Source: Maricaulis sp.
GTDB taxonomy: Bacteria; Pseudomonadota; Alphaproteobacteria; Caulobacterales; Maricaulaceae
NCBI RefSeq assembly: GCF_030149515.1
Contig: NZ_JASBRI010000015.1
Span: 97,059 to 161,058, forward strand
Length of the DNA stretch: 64,000 nucleotides
Reading direction: 5' to 3'
Position 1 is the stretch's first letter, and each line of letters starts with the position of its first letter. Positions 37,563-47,915 of the stretch are shown piece after piece. The notes below the pieces were generated by a model. That model was given only the letters and a program-made list of their open reading frames with translations. It had not been told where the DNA came from and made no database searches. Both the position numbers and the translations under genes were made by a program.

Positions 37563-37865
37563 ATGCCCCTGGAGGACATGAAGCCGCTGGCCGACGATAT
37601 GGCAGAGCTGATGAAGACCCTCGCCCATGCCAACCGCCTGCTCGCCCTTTGTGCGATCATGGACAATGAACGTTCGGTCGGTAAGCTGGCCGAGGACCTC
37701 GGCATGCGCACTCAGGCGATGTCGCAGCAATTGGCCATCCTTCGCAACAAGGGCCTGGTGAAGACGCGCCGCGATGGCCAGACCATCTACTACAGCCTCG
37801 CTGACGACCGGCTGCACCGTCTGATATCCACCCTCTACGACACCTATTGCCGTCCGGCCGCTTGA
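37563..37865 (+). CDS. BigR/SqrR-type ArsR family persulfide-responsive repressor
   Basis: A 100-residue winged-helix ArsR protein. It has exactly two cysteines, Cys30 (in LLALCAIM) and Cys96 (in YDTYCRPA), 66 residues apart. That matches the spacing of the disulfide/tetrasulfide-forming pair of SqrR and BigR. The recognition helix is DLGMRTQAMSQQLAILRNKGLV. It precedes a persulfide dioxygenase gene, so sulfide or persulfide sensing is likely. The ATG at 37563 is used; the ATG at 37578 preceded by GGAGG is a plausible alternative that keeps both cysteines. The TTG at 37533 is unlikely. Confidence 0.85.
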   Translation: MPLEDMKPLADDMAELMKTLAHANRLLALCAIMDNERSVGKLAEDLGMRTQAMSQQLAILRNKGLVKTRRDGQTIYYSLADDRLHRLISTLYDTYCRPAA

Positions 37866-37907
37866 GCTACACAGACCCGGCCTGCGACCGCCCGCCGCAC
37901 AACCTCA

Positions 37908-37938
37908 TATTTGCATGACTATGCACATAAACTATATC
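37908..37938 (+). promoter_or_regulatory. promoter and BigR-like operator for the sulfur genes
   Basis: A 22-base imperfect palindrome (37908-37929) has TGCAT/ATGCA inner arms around GACT and TAT/ATA outer arms. It overlaps a -35 TTGCAT (37911-37916), which with a 16-base spacer precedes a -10 TATATC (37933-37938). The position 38 bases before the dioxygenase start suits repression by the ArsR-type protein encoded just upstream. Confidence 0.6.
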
Positions 37939-37975
37939 CAGGGTCGAGAAACGCATTCGGAGTAGCCTTCAGATC

Positions 37976-38842
37976 ATGTCCAAGCCTGCCGTTCAGTCCT
38001 TCTTCGACCCCGACACGTTCACCGTGAGCTACATCGTTTCCGATCCGGAAACGGCGCGCGCGGCGATCGTGGACTCCGTGCTCGATTTCGACCAGGCGTC
38101 CGGCCGGACCTCGACCCGATCCGCAGACCGGATCGTCGACCAGGTCCGCAAATCCGGTTTCACCGTCGAGTGGATTCTGGAGACACATGTCCATGCCGAC
38201 CATCTGTCCGCCGCGCCCTTCCTGCAGAAGGAACTGGGTGGCACGATCGGGATCGGCGGCCACGTGACCGATGTGCAGAAGGTTTTCGGCGACCTGTTCG
38301 ACGCCGGCCCGGGGTTCGCCCGCGACGGCTCACAGTTCGGCCATCTCTTCCAGGACGGAGAGACGTTCAGGATCGGCAATATCGAGGCCGAGGCAATCTG
38401 GACCCCGGGGCACACGCCGGCCTGCATGGTCTATCATATCGGCGACGCAGCCTTTGTCGGTGACACGCTCTTCATGCCGGACTTCGGGACCGCCCGCTGC
38501 GACTTCCCCGGCGGCGATGCGCGGGAGCTGTATCGCTCGGTGCAGAAAATCTATGCCCTGCCCGACGAGACGCGCCTCTTCATGTGCCACGACTACAAGG
38601 CGCCCGGGCGGGACTATTTCGCCTGGGAAACAACGGTCGCGGAGGAGAAGGCACACAATATCCATCTCGATGCCGAGACGACCGAGGAGGCCTTTGTGAA
38701 GATGCGCACGGAGCGGGACGCAACGCTGGACATGCCGCGCCTGATCCTGCCCTCGGTGCAGATCAACATGCGCGCGGGAAACCTGCCGGACCCGGCGGAC
38801 AACGGGCTGCGCTATCTCAAACTTCCGATCGATGCGGTCTGA
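37976..38842 (+). CDS. persulfide dioxygenase / ETHE1-Blh-like MBL-fold hydrolase
   Basis: A 288-residue metallo-beta-lactamase-fold protein. The mononuclear iron site is His71-x-His73-x-Asp75-His76 in ETHVHADHLSAA, with His146 in PGHTPACM and Asp163 in VGDTLFMPDFGTARCDFPGG. The latter segment is typical of the Blh branch of persulfide dioxygenases, which oxidise glutathione persulfide to sulfite. The upstream BigR/SqrR-type regulator and downstream SulP transporter support sulfide detoxification. No rhodanese domain is attached. Confidence 0.9.
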   Translation: MSKPAVQSFFDPDTFTVSYIVSDPETARAAIVDSVLDFDQASGRTSTRSADRIVDQVRKSGFTVEWILETHVHADHLSAAPFLQKELGGTIGIGGHVTDVQKVFGDLFDAGPGFARDGSQFGHLFQDGETFRIGNIEAEAIWTPGHTPACMVYHIGDAAFVGDTLFMPDFGTARCDFPGGDARELYRSVQKIYALPDETRLFMCHDYKAPGRDYFAWETTVAEEKAHNIHLDAETTEEAFVKMRTERDATLDMPRLILPSVQINMRAGNLPDPADNGLRYLKLPIDAV

Positions 38843-40598
38843 AGCGCCGCTCGACCGCGCAGCCCGCCTCCTGCCGGGACTCGGCTGGCTGAAAGGGTAT
38901 GACCGCGCCTCGCTCGGCGCGGATGCCCTGGCAAGCCTGGTCACCGCCATCCTGCTGGTGCCGCAGAGCCTGGCCTATGCCCTCCTTGCGGGCCTGCCGG
39001 CCCAGGCCGGACTTTATGCCTCCATCGCCCCGCTGTTCGCCTACGCCCTGTTCGGGTCCAGCCGTGTTCTGGCGGTCGGACCGGTTGCCGTGATCTCGCT
39101 GATGACCGCCGCTGCCATCGGCTCCCTGGAGCTGACCGACCCGGGCGAAAAAATGGCCGCGGCGGGCGCACTGGCACTGCTCTCCAGCGCCTTCCTGCTC
39201 CTGTTCGGCCTGTTCCGGCTGGGCAGTGTGGCCAACTTTCTCAGCCGGCCGGTAGTTCACGCCTTCATCACCGCCTCGACCGTGCTGATCATCGCCAGCC
39301 AGCTGCGCCATGTCCTCGGCATCGACATGCATGGCGCCACCCTGCCGGAGCTGACCCTGTCCTTTCTGACAGGCATGCCCGGCGTGCAGCTGACCGCAAT
39401 CGTGGTGGGGCTGGCCAGTCTCGGCTTTCTGCTGGCGGCCCGCTCCGCCCTGCCCGGCCTGCTGGCCCGCGCCGGCACACCGGCCGCCCTGGCCGACGGT
39501 CTCGTCCGCGCCGCGCCGGCCATACTCGTGGCGGTGGTCACGCTCATCGCGTGGCGCTTCGATCTCAACGCTGCAACCGGCCTCTCCATCGTCGGCGAAC
39601 TCCCCTCCGGCCTGCCGCCTTTCGCCGTCCCGGTCGTCGAGCTGGAAACATGGCGGGCCCTGATCGGGCCCGCCGCGCTGATTTCCCTGATCGGTTTCGT
39701 CGAGAGCGTGTCGGTCGGCCAGTCACTGGCCGCCAAACACCGCGAACACATCCTGCCCAATCGCGAACTCGTCGGCCTGGGTGCGGCGAATGCCGCGGCC
39801 GCACTCACCGGCGGCTATCCCGTCACCGGCGGTTTTGCACGCTCTGTCGTCAACGATACCGCCGGAGCGCGAACGCCCATTGCCGGCGTCTTTACCGCGA
39901 TCCTGATCCTGGGCGTCGCCGCCTTTCTTACCCCCGCCTTCTACCACCTGCCCAAGGCCACGCTGGCCGCGACCATCCTGGCCGCGATCTGGAAGCTCGC
40001 CGACATCAAGGAAACCTGGGCCGCCTGGCGCTATGCAAGGTCGGACGGGGCCGCCGCATTTCTTACCCTTTTCGGCGTTCTCTTCCTGGGGGTAGAACTC
40101 GGCCTGACACTGGGCGTTGCCGTTTCGGTGGGAATGATCCTGCAGCGCACGATGCAACCGCACTGGGCCCGGCTGGGACAGGTGCCGGGCACGCATCATT
40201 TCCGCAATATCGACCGGCATGACGTGATCGTGTCCCCACACGTCTACTCCCTGCGCGTGGACAGTGCGCTCTATTTCGCCAATGCGCGGTTCCTCGAAGA
40301 TCTGGTTTCACGCATCGCCGCGCAGCATCCCGAGACCACGGACATTGTGCTCATGTTCCCGGCCGTGAATTTTGTAGATGCCAGCGCTCTGGGCTCGCTG
40401 CGCGAGATCAATGCGCGGCTGGCTGAGGCCGGTATTCGGCTTCACCTGTCCGAGGTGAAGGGACCGGTTGCCGACGGGCTGATCCAGGCTGGTCTGTTCG
40501 ACGAATTGTCCGGCAATGTCTTCCTCTCGCACTACGCGGCCCTGCGCACGCTCGACCCCAAAACGACGCTTCGGGCCGAGGGTGTAGCGTCCAGCTAG
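38832..40598 (+). CDS. SulP family anion transporter with STAS domain
   Basis: A 588-residue transporter. About 12-14 membrane segments span residues 30-440. A cytoplasmic STAS domain occupies about 470-575 and contains the [12 protein letters not shown] motif that holds the conserved Ser. SulP proteins move sulfate, bicarbonate or other anions. The gene overlaps the persulfide dioxygenase gene by 11 bases, so movement of sulfite, thiosulfate or sulfate produced from persulfides is a reasonable inference; the direction is not readable. In known BigR operons this slot is usually a YeeE or TauE-type exporter. Confidence 0.9.
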   Translation: MRSEAPLDRAARLLPGLGWLKGYDRASLGADALASLVTAILLVPQSLAYALLAGLPAQAGLYASIAPLFAYALFGSSRVLAVGPVAVISLMTAAAIGSLELTDPGEKMAAAGALALLSSAFLLLFGLFRLGSVANFLSRPVVHAFITASTVLIIASQLRHVLGIDMHGATLPELTLSFLTGMPGVQLTAIVVGLASLGFLLAARSALPGLLARAGTPAALADGLVRAAPAILVAVVTLIAWRFDLNAATGLSIVGELPSGLPPFAVPVVELETWRALIGPAALISLIGFVESVSVGQSLAAKHREHILPNRELVGLGAANAAAALTGGYPVTGGFARSVVNDTAGARTPIAGVFTAILILGVAAFLTPAFYHLPKATLAATILAAIWKLADIKETWAAWRYARSDGAAAFLTLFGVLFLGVELGLTLGVAVSVGMILQRTMQPHWARLGQVPGTHHFRNIDRHDVIVSPHVYSLRVDSALYFANARFLEDLVSRIAAQHPETTDIVLMFPAVNFVDASALGSLREINARLAEAGIRLHLSEVKGPVADGLIQAGLFDELSGNVFLSHYAALRTLDPKTTLRAEGVASS

Positions 40599-40716
40599 AC
40601 ACCGTCCCGGACGCTCGACGCCCTGCCCCGGCCGATGGCAGAATTGGTCCTGTTCCCCAGGGGCGAAACTGTCGCTAACGTGCGCAACCGATTTTCAAAT
40701 TTCGGAGCCATCCCCG

Positions 40717-42672
40717 ATGCCGCATCACGACCCGAACGAGATTTTTCCCGTCCACGCGGATCGCGCCGCCTCCGCCCTTGTCGACAAGGCGGGGTATGAG
40801 GAAAAATACCGGCAGTCGATCGAGGACCCGGATACGTTCTGGCGCGAGGAAGCCAAGCGGATCGACTGGATCACGCCCTTCACCGAGATCTCGGACGTCA
40901 GCTGGGACAAGGACGATCTGCATATCCGCTGGTTCGGCGATGGCCGCCTGAACGCCTCGGCGAACTGTATCGACCGGCACCTGCCCGGCCGGGCCAATAA
41001 CACGGCGATCATCTGGGAAGGCGACAATCCGGATGTTTCAAGAACCATCACCTATGGCGACTTGCACGAACAGGTCTGCCGCCTCGCCAACGGCCTGAAA
41101 TCACTGGGCGTTCAGAAGGGTGACCGGGTCACGATCTACATGCCGATGATCCCCGAGGCGGCCTATGCCATGCTGGCCTGTGCCCGCATCGGAGCAATCC
41201 ACTCCGTGGTCTTCGGTGGTTTCTCGCCGGACGCGCTGGCCGGACGTATTGCCGATTGTGAAAGCCGCTTCGTGATCACGGCGGACGAGGGTGTGCGCGG
41301 CGGCAAATCGGTTCCCCTGAAGGCCAATGTCGACAAGGCGCTGGAACATGCCGGCGACGTCGATCGTGTCGTTGTGGTCAAGCGCACGGGCAATGAGGTG
41401 CCCTGGACCGATACACGGGACGTCGACTACGCGGACCTCGTTGCGGAGCAGGCAGCCGACTGTCCGCCCGAACCGATGAATGCGGAAGACCCGCTCTTCA
41501 TCCTCTACACCTCCGGCTCGACCGGGAAGCCCAAGGGCGTCCTTCACACGACCGGCGGCTATATGGTCTGGGCGTCGATGACACACGAATACGTCTTCGA
41601 CTACAGGCCCGGCGATATCTACTGGTGCACGGCCGATGTCGGCTGGGTCACCGGCCACACCTATATCGTCTACGGACCGCTGGCGAACGGCGCGACGACG
41701 CTGATGTTCGAGGGCGTGCCGACCTGGCCGGGGCCGGACCGTTTCTGGCAGGTTGTCGACAAGCACAAGGTCAACACGTTCTACACTGCCCCGACCGCCA
41801 TCCGCGCGCTCATGCGCGAAGGGGACGGCCCGGTGAGGAAGCATTCACGCGCGTCGCTGCGCCTGCTCGGGACGGTCGGGGAGCCGATCAATCCGGAGGC
41901 CTGGACCTGGTACTACAAGACCGTCGGCGACGAACGCTGCCCCATTGTCGATACCTGGTGGCAGACGGAGACAGGCGGTGCCCTGATCACCCCCCTGCCC
42001 GGCGCAACGGACATGAAGCCGGGCTCGGCTACCAAACCCTTCTTCGGCGTTGCACCGGCCCTGGTCGATGCGGAAGGGCACCGGCTGCCGGACGCCGGAG
42101 CAGCAGAGGGCAATCTGATCATCACACGGTCATGGCCGGGCCAGATGCGCACCGTCTATGGCGATCACCAGCGCTTTTTCGAGACCTATTTCTCGACCTA
42201 TCCGGGCCATTACTTCACCGGCGACGGCGCCCGGCGCGATGCGGACGGATACTGGTGGATCACAGGCCGGGTCGACGATGTGCTCAACGTGTCCGGCCAC
42301 CGGCTGGGCACGGCGGAAATCGAGAGCGCACTCGTTGCCCACGACGATGTCGCCGAGGCTGCGGTGGTGGGCTATCCCCACGATGTGAAGGGCCAGGGCA
42401 TCTATTGCTATGTCACCCTGATGGGCGGACGCGATCCGGCCGAGGAGGACGTCGATGCGCTGAAAAAATGGGTGCGTCAGGAGATTGGCCCGGTCGCCAC
42501 GCCGGACCTGATCCAGTTTGCCCCCAGCCTGCCCAAGACGCGTTCCGGCAAGATCATGCGGCGAATTCTGCGCAAGATCGCGGAAAACGATTTCGGCAAT
42601 CTGGGCGATACATCGACACTGGCCGATCCGGGCGTGGTCGACGACCTGATCGCGAACCGGAAAAACCGTTGA
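40717..42672 (+). CDS. acs: acetyl-CoA synthetase
   Basis: A 651-residue, full-length acetate--CoA ligase. It has the P-loop [11 protein letters not shown], the motif [10 protein letters not shown] with the acetyl-pocket Trp, and the C-terminal [11 protein letters not shown] lysine that is the usual acetylation-control site. It feeds acetate into the glyoxylate bypass, which is encoded a few kilobases away (aceA, aceB). GGAG precedes the ATG at 40717. Its stop codon directly abuts the stop of the convergent membrane-protein gene. Confidence 0.97.
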   Translation: MPHHDPNEIFPVHADRAASALVDKAGYEEKYRQSIEDPDTFWREEAKRIDWITPFTEISDVSWDKDDLHIRWFGDGRLNASANCIDRHLPGRANNTAIIWEGDNPDVSRTITYGDLHEQVCRLANGLKSLGVQKGDRVTIYMPMIPEAAYAMLACARIGAIHSVVFGGFSPDALAGRIADCESRFVITADEGVRGGKSVPLKANVDKALEHAGDVDRVVVVKRTGNEVPWTDTRDVDYADLVAEQAADCPPEPMNAEDPLFILYTSGSTGKPKGVLHTTGGYMVWASMTHEYVFDYRPGDIYWCTADVGWVTGHTYIVYGPLANGATTLMFEGVPTWPGPDRFWQVVDKHKVNTFYTAPTAIRALMREGDGPVRKHSRASLRLLGTVGEPINPEAWTWYYKTVGDERCPIVDTWWQTETGGALITPLPGATDMKPGSATKPFFGVAPALVDAEGHRLPDAGAAEGNLIITRSWPGQMRTVYGDHQRFFETYFSTYPGHYFTGDGARRDADGYWWITGRVDDVLNVSGHRLGTAEIESALVAHDDVAEAAVVGYPHDVKGQGIYCYVTLMGGRDPAEEDVDALKKWVRQEIGPVATPDLIQFAPSLPKTRSGKIMRRILRKIAENDFGNLGDTSTLADPGVVDDLIANRKNR

Positions 42673-44160
42673 TCAGTCCGCGGCGGACCCGATCCAGATC
42701 ACCGCATCCCCGGCACTGAACCCGAAGCCTCGCACAGCAAGATAGCCTGGCACTGCCGTGCCGGAGGTCACGCGATAGCTGGGGTTCAGACTGAAAATAC
42801 CGTTTTGCTGCTCGCTGTCGTCGATCGTGTCGATGACCCCACCATTGGCATCGTAAAGACGCATCACCGGATCGAAGTCGTCGCCGCCGCGCACCTCGAT
42901 CCGCACACCTTCGCCCATCCCGTCCAGCTCGACCAGGAACCACTCTCCGGCCTGAATGCTGATCGGGGATCGGGTCTGTCCGCTTCCGGCATGGTCAACA
43001 GTCCGGCGGGGTCGTCCCAATGCATCCAGGGAGGGGGCCCAGTCGTCTTCCGAGTAGCTCAGCGCTGTGCCGTAATAGGCTTGCAGGTCCGGCTGCAGAT
43101 GGCCCGACGCCCGCGCCGCTGAAAGTCCGTCGTCAATGCAGCGGCGCTGCTGAGCCTCCTGATCCGCCCGGTCCGCTTGCGCAACTGGTAGTGTGTGGGC
43201 TGCGGCAAGTTGCGGATCCTTGCTGAGATTCAGTTCGGCCTGACAGGGCAGCTCCTCGCCGCTTCTCAGGCGGCGGCGATATTCAAGCCGCAGGGATTCA
43301 AATTCCCACATCACGGCGCACCCTAGCCGGGTCACGGCAAATTCACCGCGTTGCTGCTCGGGATAGTCCAGCACACCCAAGGCCTTGAGGTCGTCCAGAT
43401 TGCCGTCGATATCATCACGGTCCGGCGCCCGGAAATCGATTTCGTGAAATTCCTCCAGCAGGATGGTGCGATAGGTCTGGTAGAGCTCGGACGACCGCAT
43501 CGACGACGCCACGCTGCGGGCCACGGCATCGTCCAGCACGCAGCCGATGAAGCCACGCAGGATGCTGTCCTCTATGGTGGCGATATTGCCGAACTTGCCG
43601 AGCCCCGCCGGACCGGCGGGAGTCCGTCCCTGCACCGTCAGCTCGCGATCGAATTCCTCGAGCATGGCATGCAGATCGAGCGCCACAGTGCGGGTATCGA
43701 ACACGTTGAACCGATGAACATCGGCCTCGATATTCGACTCGTTCCTGGCCTCCTCCTGATTCTGCAGGCTGCGCGCCAGGCGCAGGATATCGTCCGGCGA
43801 GATGATCAGGGCCGCTATCAGCATCATGCCGAGGAAGCGCATCACCCCGTCGTTCGACTTCAGCGCAAAGGCAAATATCAGCGCGGCACCGGCCAGAGCT
43901 ATGACGGTTTCAAAAACCCGGTTGAAGGGAAACCCATTGGCGGCATAGACAAACGCAAACACCAGGATGACGCCGAAAGCGACCCAGAAGGCGCGCATGG
44001 CCAGACGCTCCAGCAGCGCTTCCCACTCTTCGCTTTCCCAGAACCGCCAGCGCATCAGCCCGCGCCGGCGCCGGGCAGGCCGGCTGCTCTCATTGTCCCG
44101 ATCGGCGCCCGCCACATCCTGCCCGGACACTTCGTCGCCGGCATCTTCGGCGTCGCTCAT
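42673..44160 (-). CDS. hypothetical membrane protein with C-terminal PPC-like domain
   Basis: A 495-residue protein I cannot assign to a family. An acidic then Arg-rich cytoplasmic N-terminus (1-50) is followed by three membrane helices at about 55-75, 82-100 and 110-125. A long, mostly helical region with four or five cysteines comes next. A C-terminal beta-rich domain (about 390-490) has the pattern FDPVMRLYDANGGVIDTIDDS, typical of bacterial pre-peptidase C-terminal folds. The start at 44160 follows GGAGGGGGTG. It is monocistronic. Confidence 0.75.
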   Translation of the reverse strand: MSDAEDAGDEVSGQDVAGADRDNESSRPARRRRGLMRWRFWESEEWEALLERLAMRAFWVAFGVILVFAFVYAANGFPFNRVFETVIALAGAALIFAFALKSNDGVMRFLGMMLIAALIISPDDILRLARSLQNQEEARNESNIEADVHRFNVFDTRTVALDLHAMLEEFDRELTVQGRTPAGPAGLGKFGNIATIEDSILRGFIGCVLDDAVARSVASSMRSSELYQTYRTILLEEFHEIDFRAPDRDDIDGNLDDLKALGVLDYPEQQRGEFAVTRLGCAVMWEFESLRLEYRRRLRSGEELPCQAELNLSKDPQLAAAHTLPVAQADRADQEAQQRRCIDDGLSAARASGHLQPDLQAYYGTALSYSEDDWAPSLDALGRPRRTVDHAGSGQTRSPISIQAGEWFLVELDGMGEGVRIEVRGGDDFDPVMRLYDANGGVIDTIDDSEQQNGIFSLNPSYRVTSGTAVPGYLAVRGFGFSAGDAVIWIGSAAD

Positions 44161-44308
44161 CACCCCCTCCGTACGCAACCCGCACGCACACTACACCGCA
44201 ATCCCACTGTAGCGCGAATCGAACCGCGCGGCCCTGCCACGCCAAGCCCTCGACCCGCCGCACGAAAGCCGCTATCGCTTTTCCCGCAACGGTTCACGGA
44301 GTTCCTTC

Positions 44309-44830
44309 ATGCGCAAGATCGCGACCGGATTGATCGCCACCCTTACCCTGTCGGCCTGCGCCACCGAGACCGTACCGGTTTGCCGCGCACCCGCAGCCCA
44401 TGAAATGGCGGCTTTCTCCGCGATCGTCAGCCACAACCAGGCCGCTCTCGCCGACGCCACGGCGGCCGGTCCACTTCGCAATGCGCTGACCAGCGGCGAC
44501 CCGGCCGTACGCAGCCATCTCTGGGGCTCACAAGGCATCACCCAGGGCACGGTCATCGGCATGCTCTCGCGTCCGCCCTTGTGCATCCTGGACGACCCGG
44601 CCGCCGAGGCGAACGATGCCACGCGTCAAGTCCTGGTCTATCCGCAGCACAATTTCGACAGGGTCGCGCCGGCGCCAGGAACCCCGCTGGCCGAGGCTCC
44701 ACCGCCATACGGCGTTTCCCGGCGCGACTACATGACCTGCCGCTTCGAACAGACCGCCGCGGGATGGAAGCTGTCGGATCTGTGCGGCTATACGCGTCCG
44801 GTCACGTCACCGGCAACGGGGGCCCGCTGA
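44309..44830 (+). CDS. hypothetical lipoprotein
   Basis: A 173-residue protein with a lipobox TLSAC (Cys18), so it is probably anchored in the outer membrane. The body is Ala-rich with four further cysteines. The C-terminal part (YMTCRFEQTAAGWKLSDLCGY) resembles small secreted proteins whose ends read as a short beta-sheet domain. I do not recognise the family. GGAG lies upstream, and a terminator follows at once. Confidence 0.75.
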   Translation: MRKIATGLIATLTLSACATETVPVCRAPAAHEMAAFSAIVSHNQAALADATAAGPLRNALTSGDPAVRSHLWGSQGITQGTVIGMLSRPPLCILDDPAAEANDATRQVLVYPQHNFDRVAPAPGTPLAEAPPPYGVSRRDYMTCRFEQTAAGWKLSDLCGYTRPVTSPATGAR

Positions 44831-44837
44831 GACAACA

Positions 44838-44864
44838 AAAACGGGGCCCTGACGGCCCCGTTTT
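44838..44864. terminator. bidirectional terminator between a lipoprotein gene and aceB
   Basis: An 11-bp perfect stem (44838-44848 and 44854-44864) with a five-base loop. It has A residues on the left arm and T residues on the right, so it can act for the lipoprotein gene on the plus strand and aceB on the minus strand. Confidence 0.85.
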
Positions 44865-44894
44865 CCTCTGCGGCACCAGATGTTTCCGCACGTC

Positions 44895-46538
44895 TCAGTC
44901 CTCGAACTCCATCAGCTTCATCGGAGCCTTGAGCTCCCGGGTGATGCGGTCATACGCCGGCAGGGTCAGGAATTCGGCGAAGCCGTTCTTCAGGACAAGA
45001 TCCGCCAGAATGTCCGCGGCCGCCTGGATGCGTTCCGTGAGCTCCGTCTGACCGGGCACCTCGTCCTGGATCGCAGCGCAGATATCGGCAATCTTGTTTT
45101 CCAAGAAGGGCGCTGTTATCGCAGTGCCTTCAACCGTCGATTTCCCGAAACTCCGCCATTGCCACAACTGTGCCCGGGCGATTTCGGCAGTCGCGGCGTC
45201 CTCCATCAGATTGCGGATCGGCACGGCCCCGCGCCCGCCCAGCCAGGCGGCGATATAGCGGATGGCAACATCGATATTGTCGGCAACACCGTGATCGGTG
45301 ATATCGCCCTGAAGCGGCTCCAGTAAATGTCTGGCGGCCACCGGCAATTCGTGCGGATCGGCCGGCCGGTCGATCTGGTTCGGCCCCGGCATGTGCTCGT
45401 CGAACACGGCCTTGGCAACCGGGACGAGATCCGGGTGAGCCACCCAGGTTCCGTCATGCCCGTTGGTAACCTCGCGCAACTTGTCCTGGCGCACCTGTTC
45501 GGTGGCTGCGGCATTGGCAGCCTCGTCCCCCTTCACCGGGATGAAGGCCGACATGCCACCCATGGCGTGGGCGCCGCGGCGGTGACAGACCGCGATCACG
45601 CGCCGGGAATATGCCGCCATGAAGGGCACGGTCATGGTCACCGCCGAACGGTCCGGCAGGACGTGGTCCGGGCGTGATTTCAGCCGTTTGATATAACTGA
45701 AGATATAGTCCCAGCGGCCGCAATTGAGGCCGACGATATGATCCTTCAGCTCGTAGAGTATCTCGTCCAGTTCGAAGGCCGCCGGCAGGGTCTCGATCAG
45801 CACCGTGGCGCGCAGCGTGCCGCGTGCCAGGCCGAGCTCGTCCTCGGCGTGCTGGAAAACCAGACTCCACAGGCGGGCTTCCAGCCGGCTCTCGATCTTG
45901 GGCAGGTAGAAATACGGCGCCGTACCGCGCTCCCCGAGCGCTGCGTGATTGTGGAAGACATAGAGACCGAAATCGAACAGCGAGCCGGACATGGCCTGGC
46001 CGTTGATATGAATGTGGCGCTCGTCCAAATGCCAGCCGCGCGGACGGACGATCAGCACTGCAGCGTCCTCATTGACCTGATAGCGCTTGCCGGACTTCTC
46101 GTCGGTGAAATCGATCTCGCGGCGGATCGCGTCGCGCAGATTGATCTGGCCGTCAATCAGGTTCGCCCACAGCGGCGAGGTCGCGTCCTCGAAATCGGCC
46201 ATAAAGCATTTGGCGCCGGAATTGAGCGCGTTGACCACCATCTTGCGGTCGACCGGACCGGTGATCTCGACACGGCGGTCCTGCAGGTCGGCCGGCGCAG
46301 GACGGACCGTCCACTCGCCTGCGCGGATGTCGGCGGTTTCGTGCGGGAAGGTCAGCAGCGCGCCCTGGTCGAGTTCGGCCTGGCGTTCCTTGCGATAGCG
46401 CAGCAGCGACTGGCGGCGCTTTTCGAAACGGCGGTGCAGACCTGCCAGGAAGGTCAGCGCCTCGTGGGAGAGGATGTCGCGATAGCCGGGCTCGAGATGG
46501 CCCAGGACTTCGACACCGGAGGGAGCAATCAGGGTCAT
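44895..46538 (-). CDS. aceB: malate synthase A
   Basis: A 547-residue isoform A malate synthase. It condenses glyoxylate with acetyl-CoA in the glyoxylate bypass. Family motifs include KCFMADFEDATSPLW, VLIVRPRGWHLDERH, the VLIETLPAAFELDEILYEL segment and the catalytic GLNCGRWDYIFSYIK. The short acidic C-terminus (MKLMEFED) is usual for form A. It lies 87 bases downstream of aceA, with a G+C-rich stem-loop between them, suggesting one transcript. Confidence 0.97.
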   Translation of the reverse strand: MTLIAPSGVEVLGHLEPGYRDILSHEALTFLAGLHRRFEKRRQSLLRYRKERQAELDQGALLTFPHETADIRAGEWTVRPAPADLQDRRVEITGPVDRKMVVNALNSGAKCFMADFEDATSPLWANLIDGQINLRDAIRREIDFTDEKSGKRYQVNEDAAVLIVRPRGWHLDERHIHINGQAMSGSLFDFGLYVFHNHAALGERGTAPYFYLPKIESRLEARLWSLVFQHAEDELGLARGTLRATVLIETLPAAFELDEILYELKDHIVGLNCGRWDYIFSYIKRLKSRPDHVLPDRSAVTMTVPFMAAYSRRVIAVCHRRGAHAMGGMSAFIPVKGDEAANAAATEQVRQDKLREVTNGHDGTWVAHPDLVPVAKAVFDEHMPGPNQIDRPADPHELPVAARHLLEPLQGDITDHGVADNIDVAIRYIAAWLGGRGAVPIRNLMEDAATAEIARAQLWQWRSFGKSTVEGTAITAPFLENKIADICAAIQDEVPGQTELTERIQAAADILADLVLKNGFAEFLTLPAYDRITRELKAPMKLMEFED

Positions 46539-46568
46539 GGAGCAAGCTCCTTGGGGTTGGAGGCAAAC

Positions 46569-46599
46569 CCGGGGTGCGCCTTGGGGAGACGCACCCCGG
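46569..46599 (-). other. intercistronic stem-loop between aceA and aceB
   Basis: A 10-bp perfect inverted repeat (46569-46578 and 46590-46599) surrounds an 11-base loop. No T run follows on the minus strand, so it is more likely an mRNA-stabilising or partial-attenuation hairpin than a full terminator. Confidence 0.5.
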
Positions 46600-46625
46600 T
46601 GCGGGCTAAGACAGGGCCCGCGGAG

Positions 46626-47915
46626 TTATTCAGCCGCGACGAATTGCGCGGTTTCGGTGGATTCGCCCATGGCAGTCGTGGAGGACGTGCCGCCGGTGAT
46701 GGCGAGGTTCACCTTGTCGAAATAGCCGGTCCCCACTTCGCGCTGGTGGCGGGTAGCGGTGTAACCGTCGGCCTCGGAGGCGAATTCCGCCTGCTGCAGC
46801 TCGGAATAGGCACCCATACCGCGATCCTTGTAGCCGCGCGCCAGTTCGAACATGGAATGGTTGAGGCTGTGGAAGCCGGCCAGGGTAACGAACTGGAACT
46901 TGTAGCCCATGGCGCCCAGCTCGCGCTGGTAGGTCTCGATCGTTGCCTTGTCGAGATTGGCTTCCCAGTTGAACGAGGGCGAACAATTATAGGCCATCAT
47001 CTTGCCCGGGAATTCCTTCTGGATCGCCTCGGCAAAGCGCCGGGCTTCATCCAGGTTCGGCTTGGAAGTCTCCCACCACAGAAGGTCGGCGACTTTCGCA
47101 TAGGCCAGGCCGCGCTTGATGCAGTGGTCCACGCCCACGCCCTTCTTCAGGCGATAAAAGCCTTCCGGCGTGCGGCCGGTGTCGAAATCGATGAATTCAT
47201 GGTCGCGTTCATCGATGTCCGAATTGATCAGCGTCGCGGACTCGGCGTCGGTGCGTGCGACGGTGATCGTGGGCACGCCCATCACATCGGCCGCCAGGCG
47301 CGCTGCGGCGAGATTGCGCTCGTGCTGGCTCGTGGGGATCAGAACCTTGCCGCCCAGGTGTCCGCACTTCTTTTCGGCGGCAACCTGGTCTTCGAAGTGA
47401 ACGCCGGCGGCGCCCGCCTCGATGAAGGCCTTCATGATCTCGAAACAGTTCAGCGTGCCGCCAAATCCGGCTTCCGCATCTGCCACGATGGGGGCGAACC
47501 AGTCGCGGCTGGCCTGACCGTTTTCGGAAACCTCGACCTGGTCGGCACGCTGAAGGGTGCGATTGATCTTCCGGGCCAACTCCGGCGCCGAATTGGCCGG
47601 GTAGAGGGACTGGTCCGGATACATCGCACCGGCGGTGTTGGCGTCGGCGGCGACCTGCCAGCCGGACAGATAGATTGCCTTGAGGCCGGCCCGCACCATC
47701 TGCATGGCCTGGTTTCCCGACAGGGCGCCCAGCGCATTGATATAGGGCTCGTTCTTCAGCAACTCCCACAGCTTCACAGCGCCGCGTTCAGCCAGCGTGT
47801 GCTGGATCTGCACCGAGCCGCGCAGCTTGATCACGTCTTCAGGGGTGTAAGGGCGTTCGATCCCGTCGAAACGGCCGTTCGGGGTGGCGGGAACCAGATC
47901 CGTGAAACTCGTCAT
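46626..47915 (-). CDS. aceA: isocitrate lyase
   Basis: A 429-residue isocitrate lyase that splits isocitrate into glyoxylate and succinate. The signature KKCGH is at 182-186 with catalytic Cys184, and the substrate-binding [16 protein letters not shown] and NCSPSFNW segments are intact. It is divergent from an ScfR/RamB-type regulator gene and upstream of aceB. Confidence 0.97.
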   Translation of the reverse strand: MTSFTDLVPATPNGRFDGIERPYTPEDVIKLRGSVQIQHTLAERGAVKLWELLKNEPYINALGALSGNQAMQMVRAGLKAIYLSGWQVAADANTAGAMYPDQSLYPANSAPELARKINRTLQRADQVEVSENGQASRDWFAPIVADAEAGFGGTLNCFEIMKAFIEAGAAGVHFEDQVAAEKKCGHLGGKVLIPTSQHERNLAAARLAADVMGVPTITVARTDAESATLINSDIDERDHEFIDFDTGRTPEGFYRLKKGVGVDHCIKRGLAYAKVADLLWWETSKPNLDEARRFAEAIQKEFPGKMMAYNCSPSFNWEANLDKATIETYQRELGAMGYKFQFVTLAGFHSLNHSMFELARGYKDRGMGAYSELQQAEFASEADGYTATRHQREVGTGYFDKVNLAITGGTSSTTAMGESTETAQFVAAE

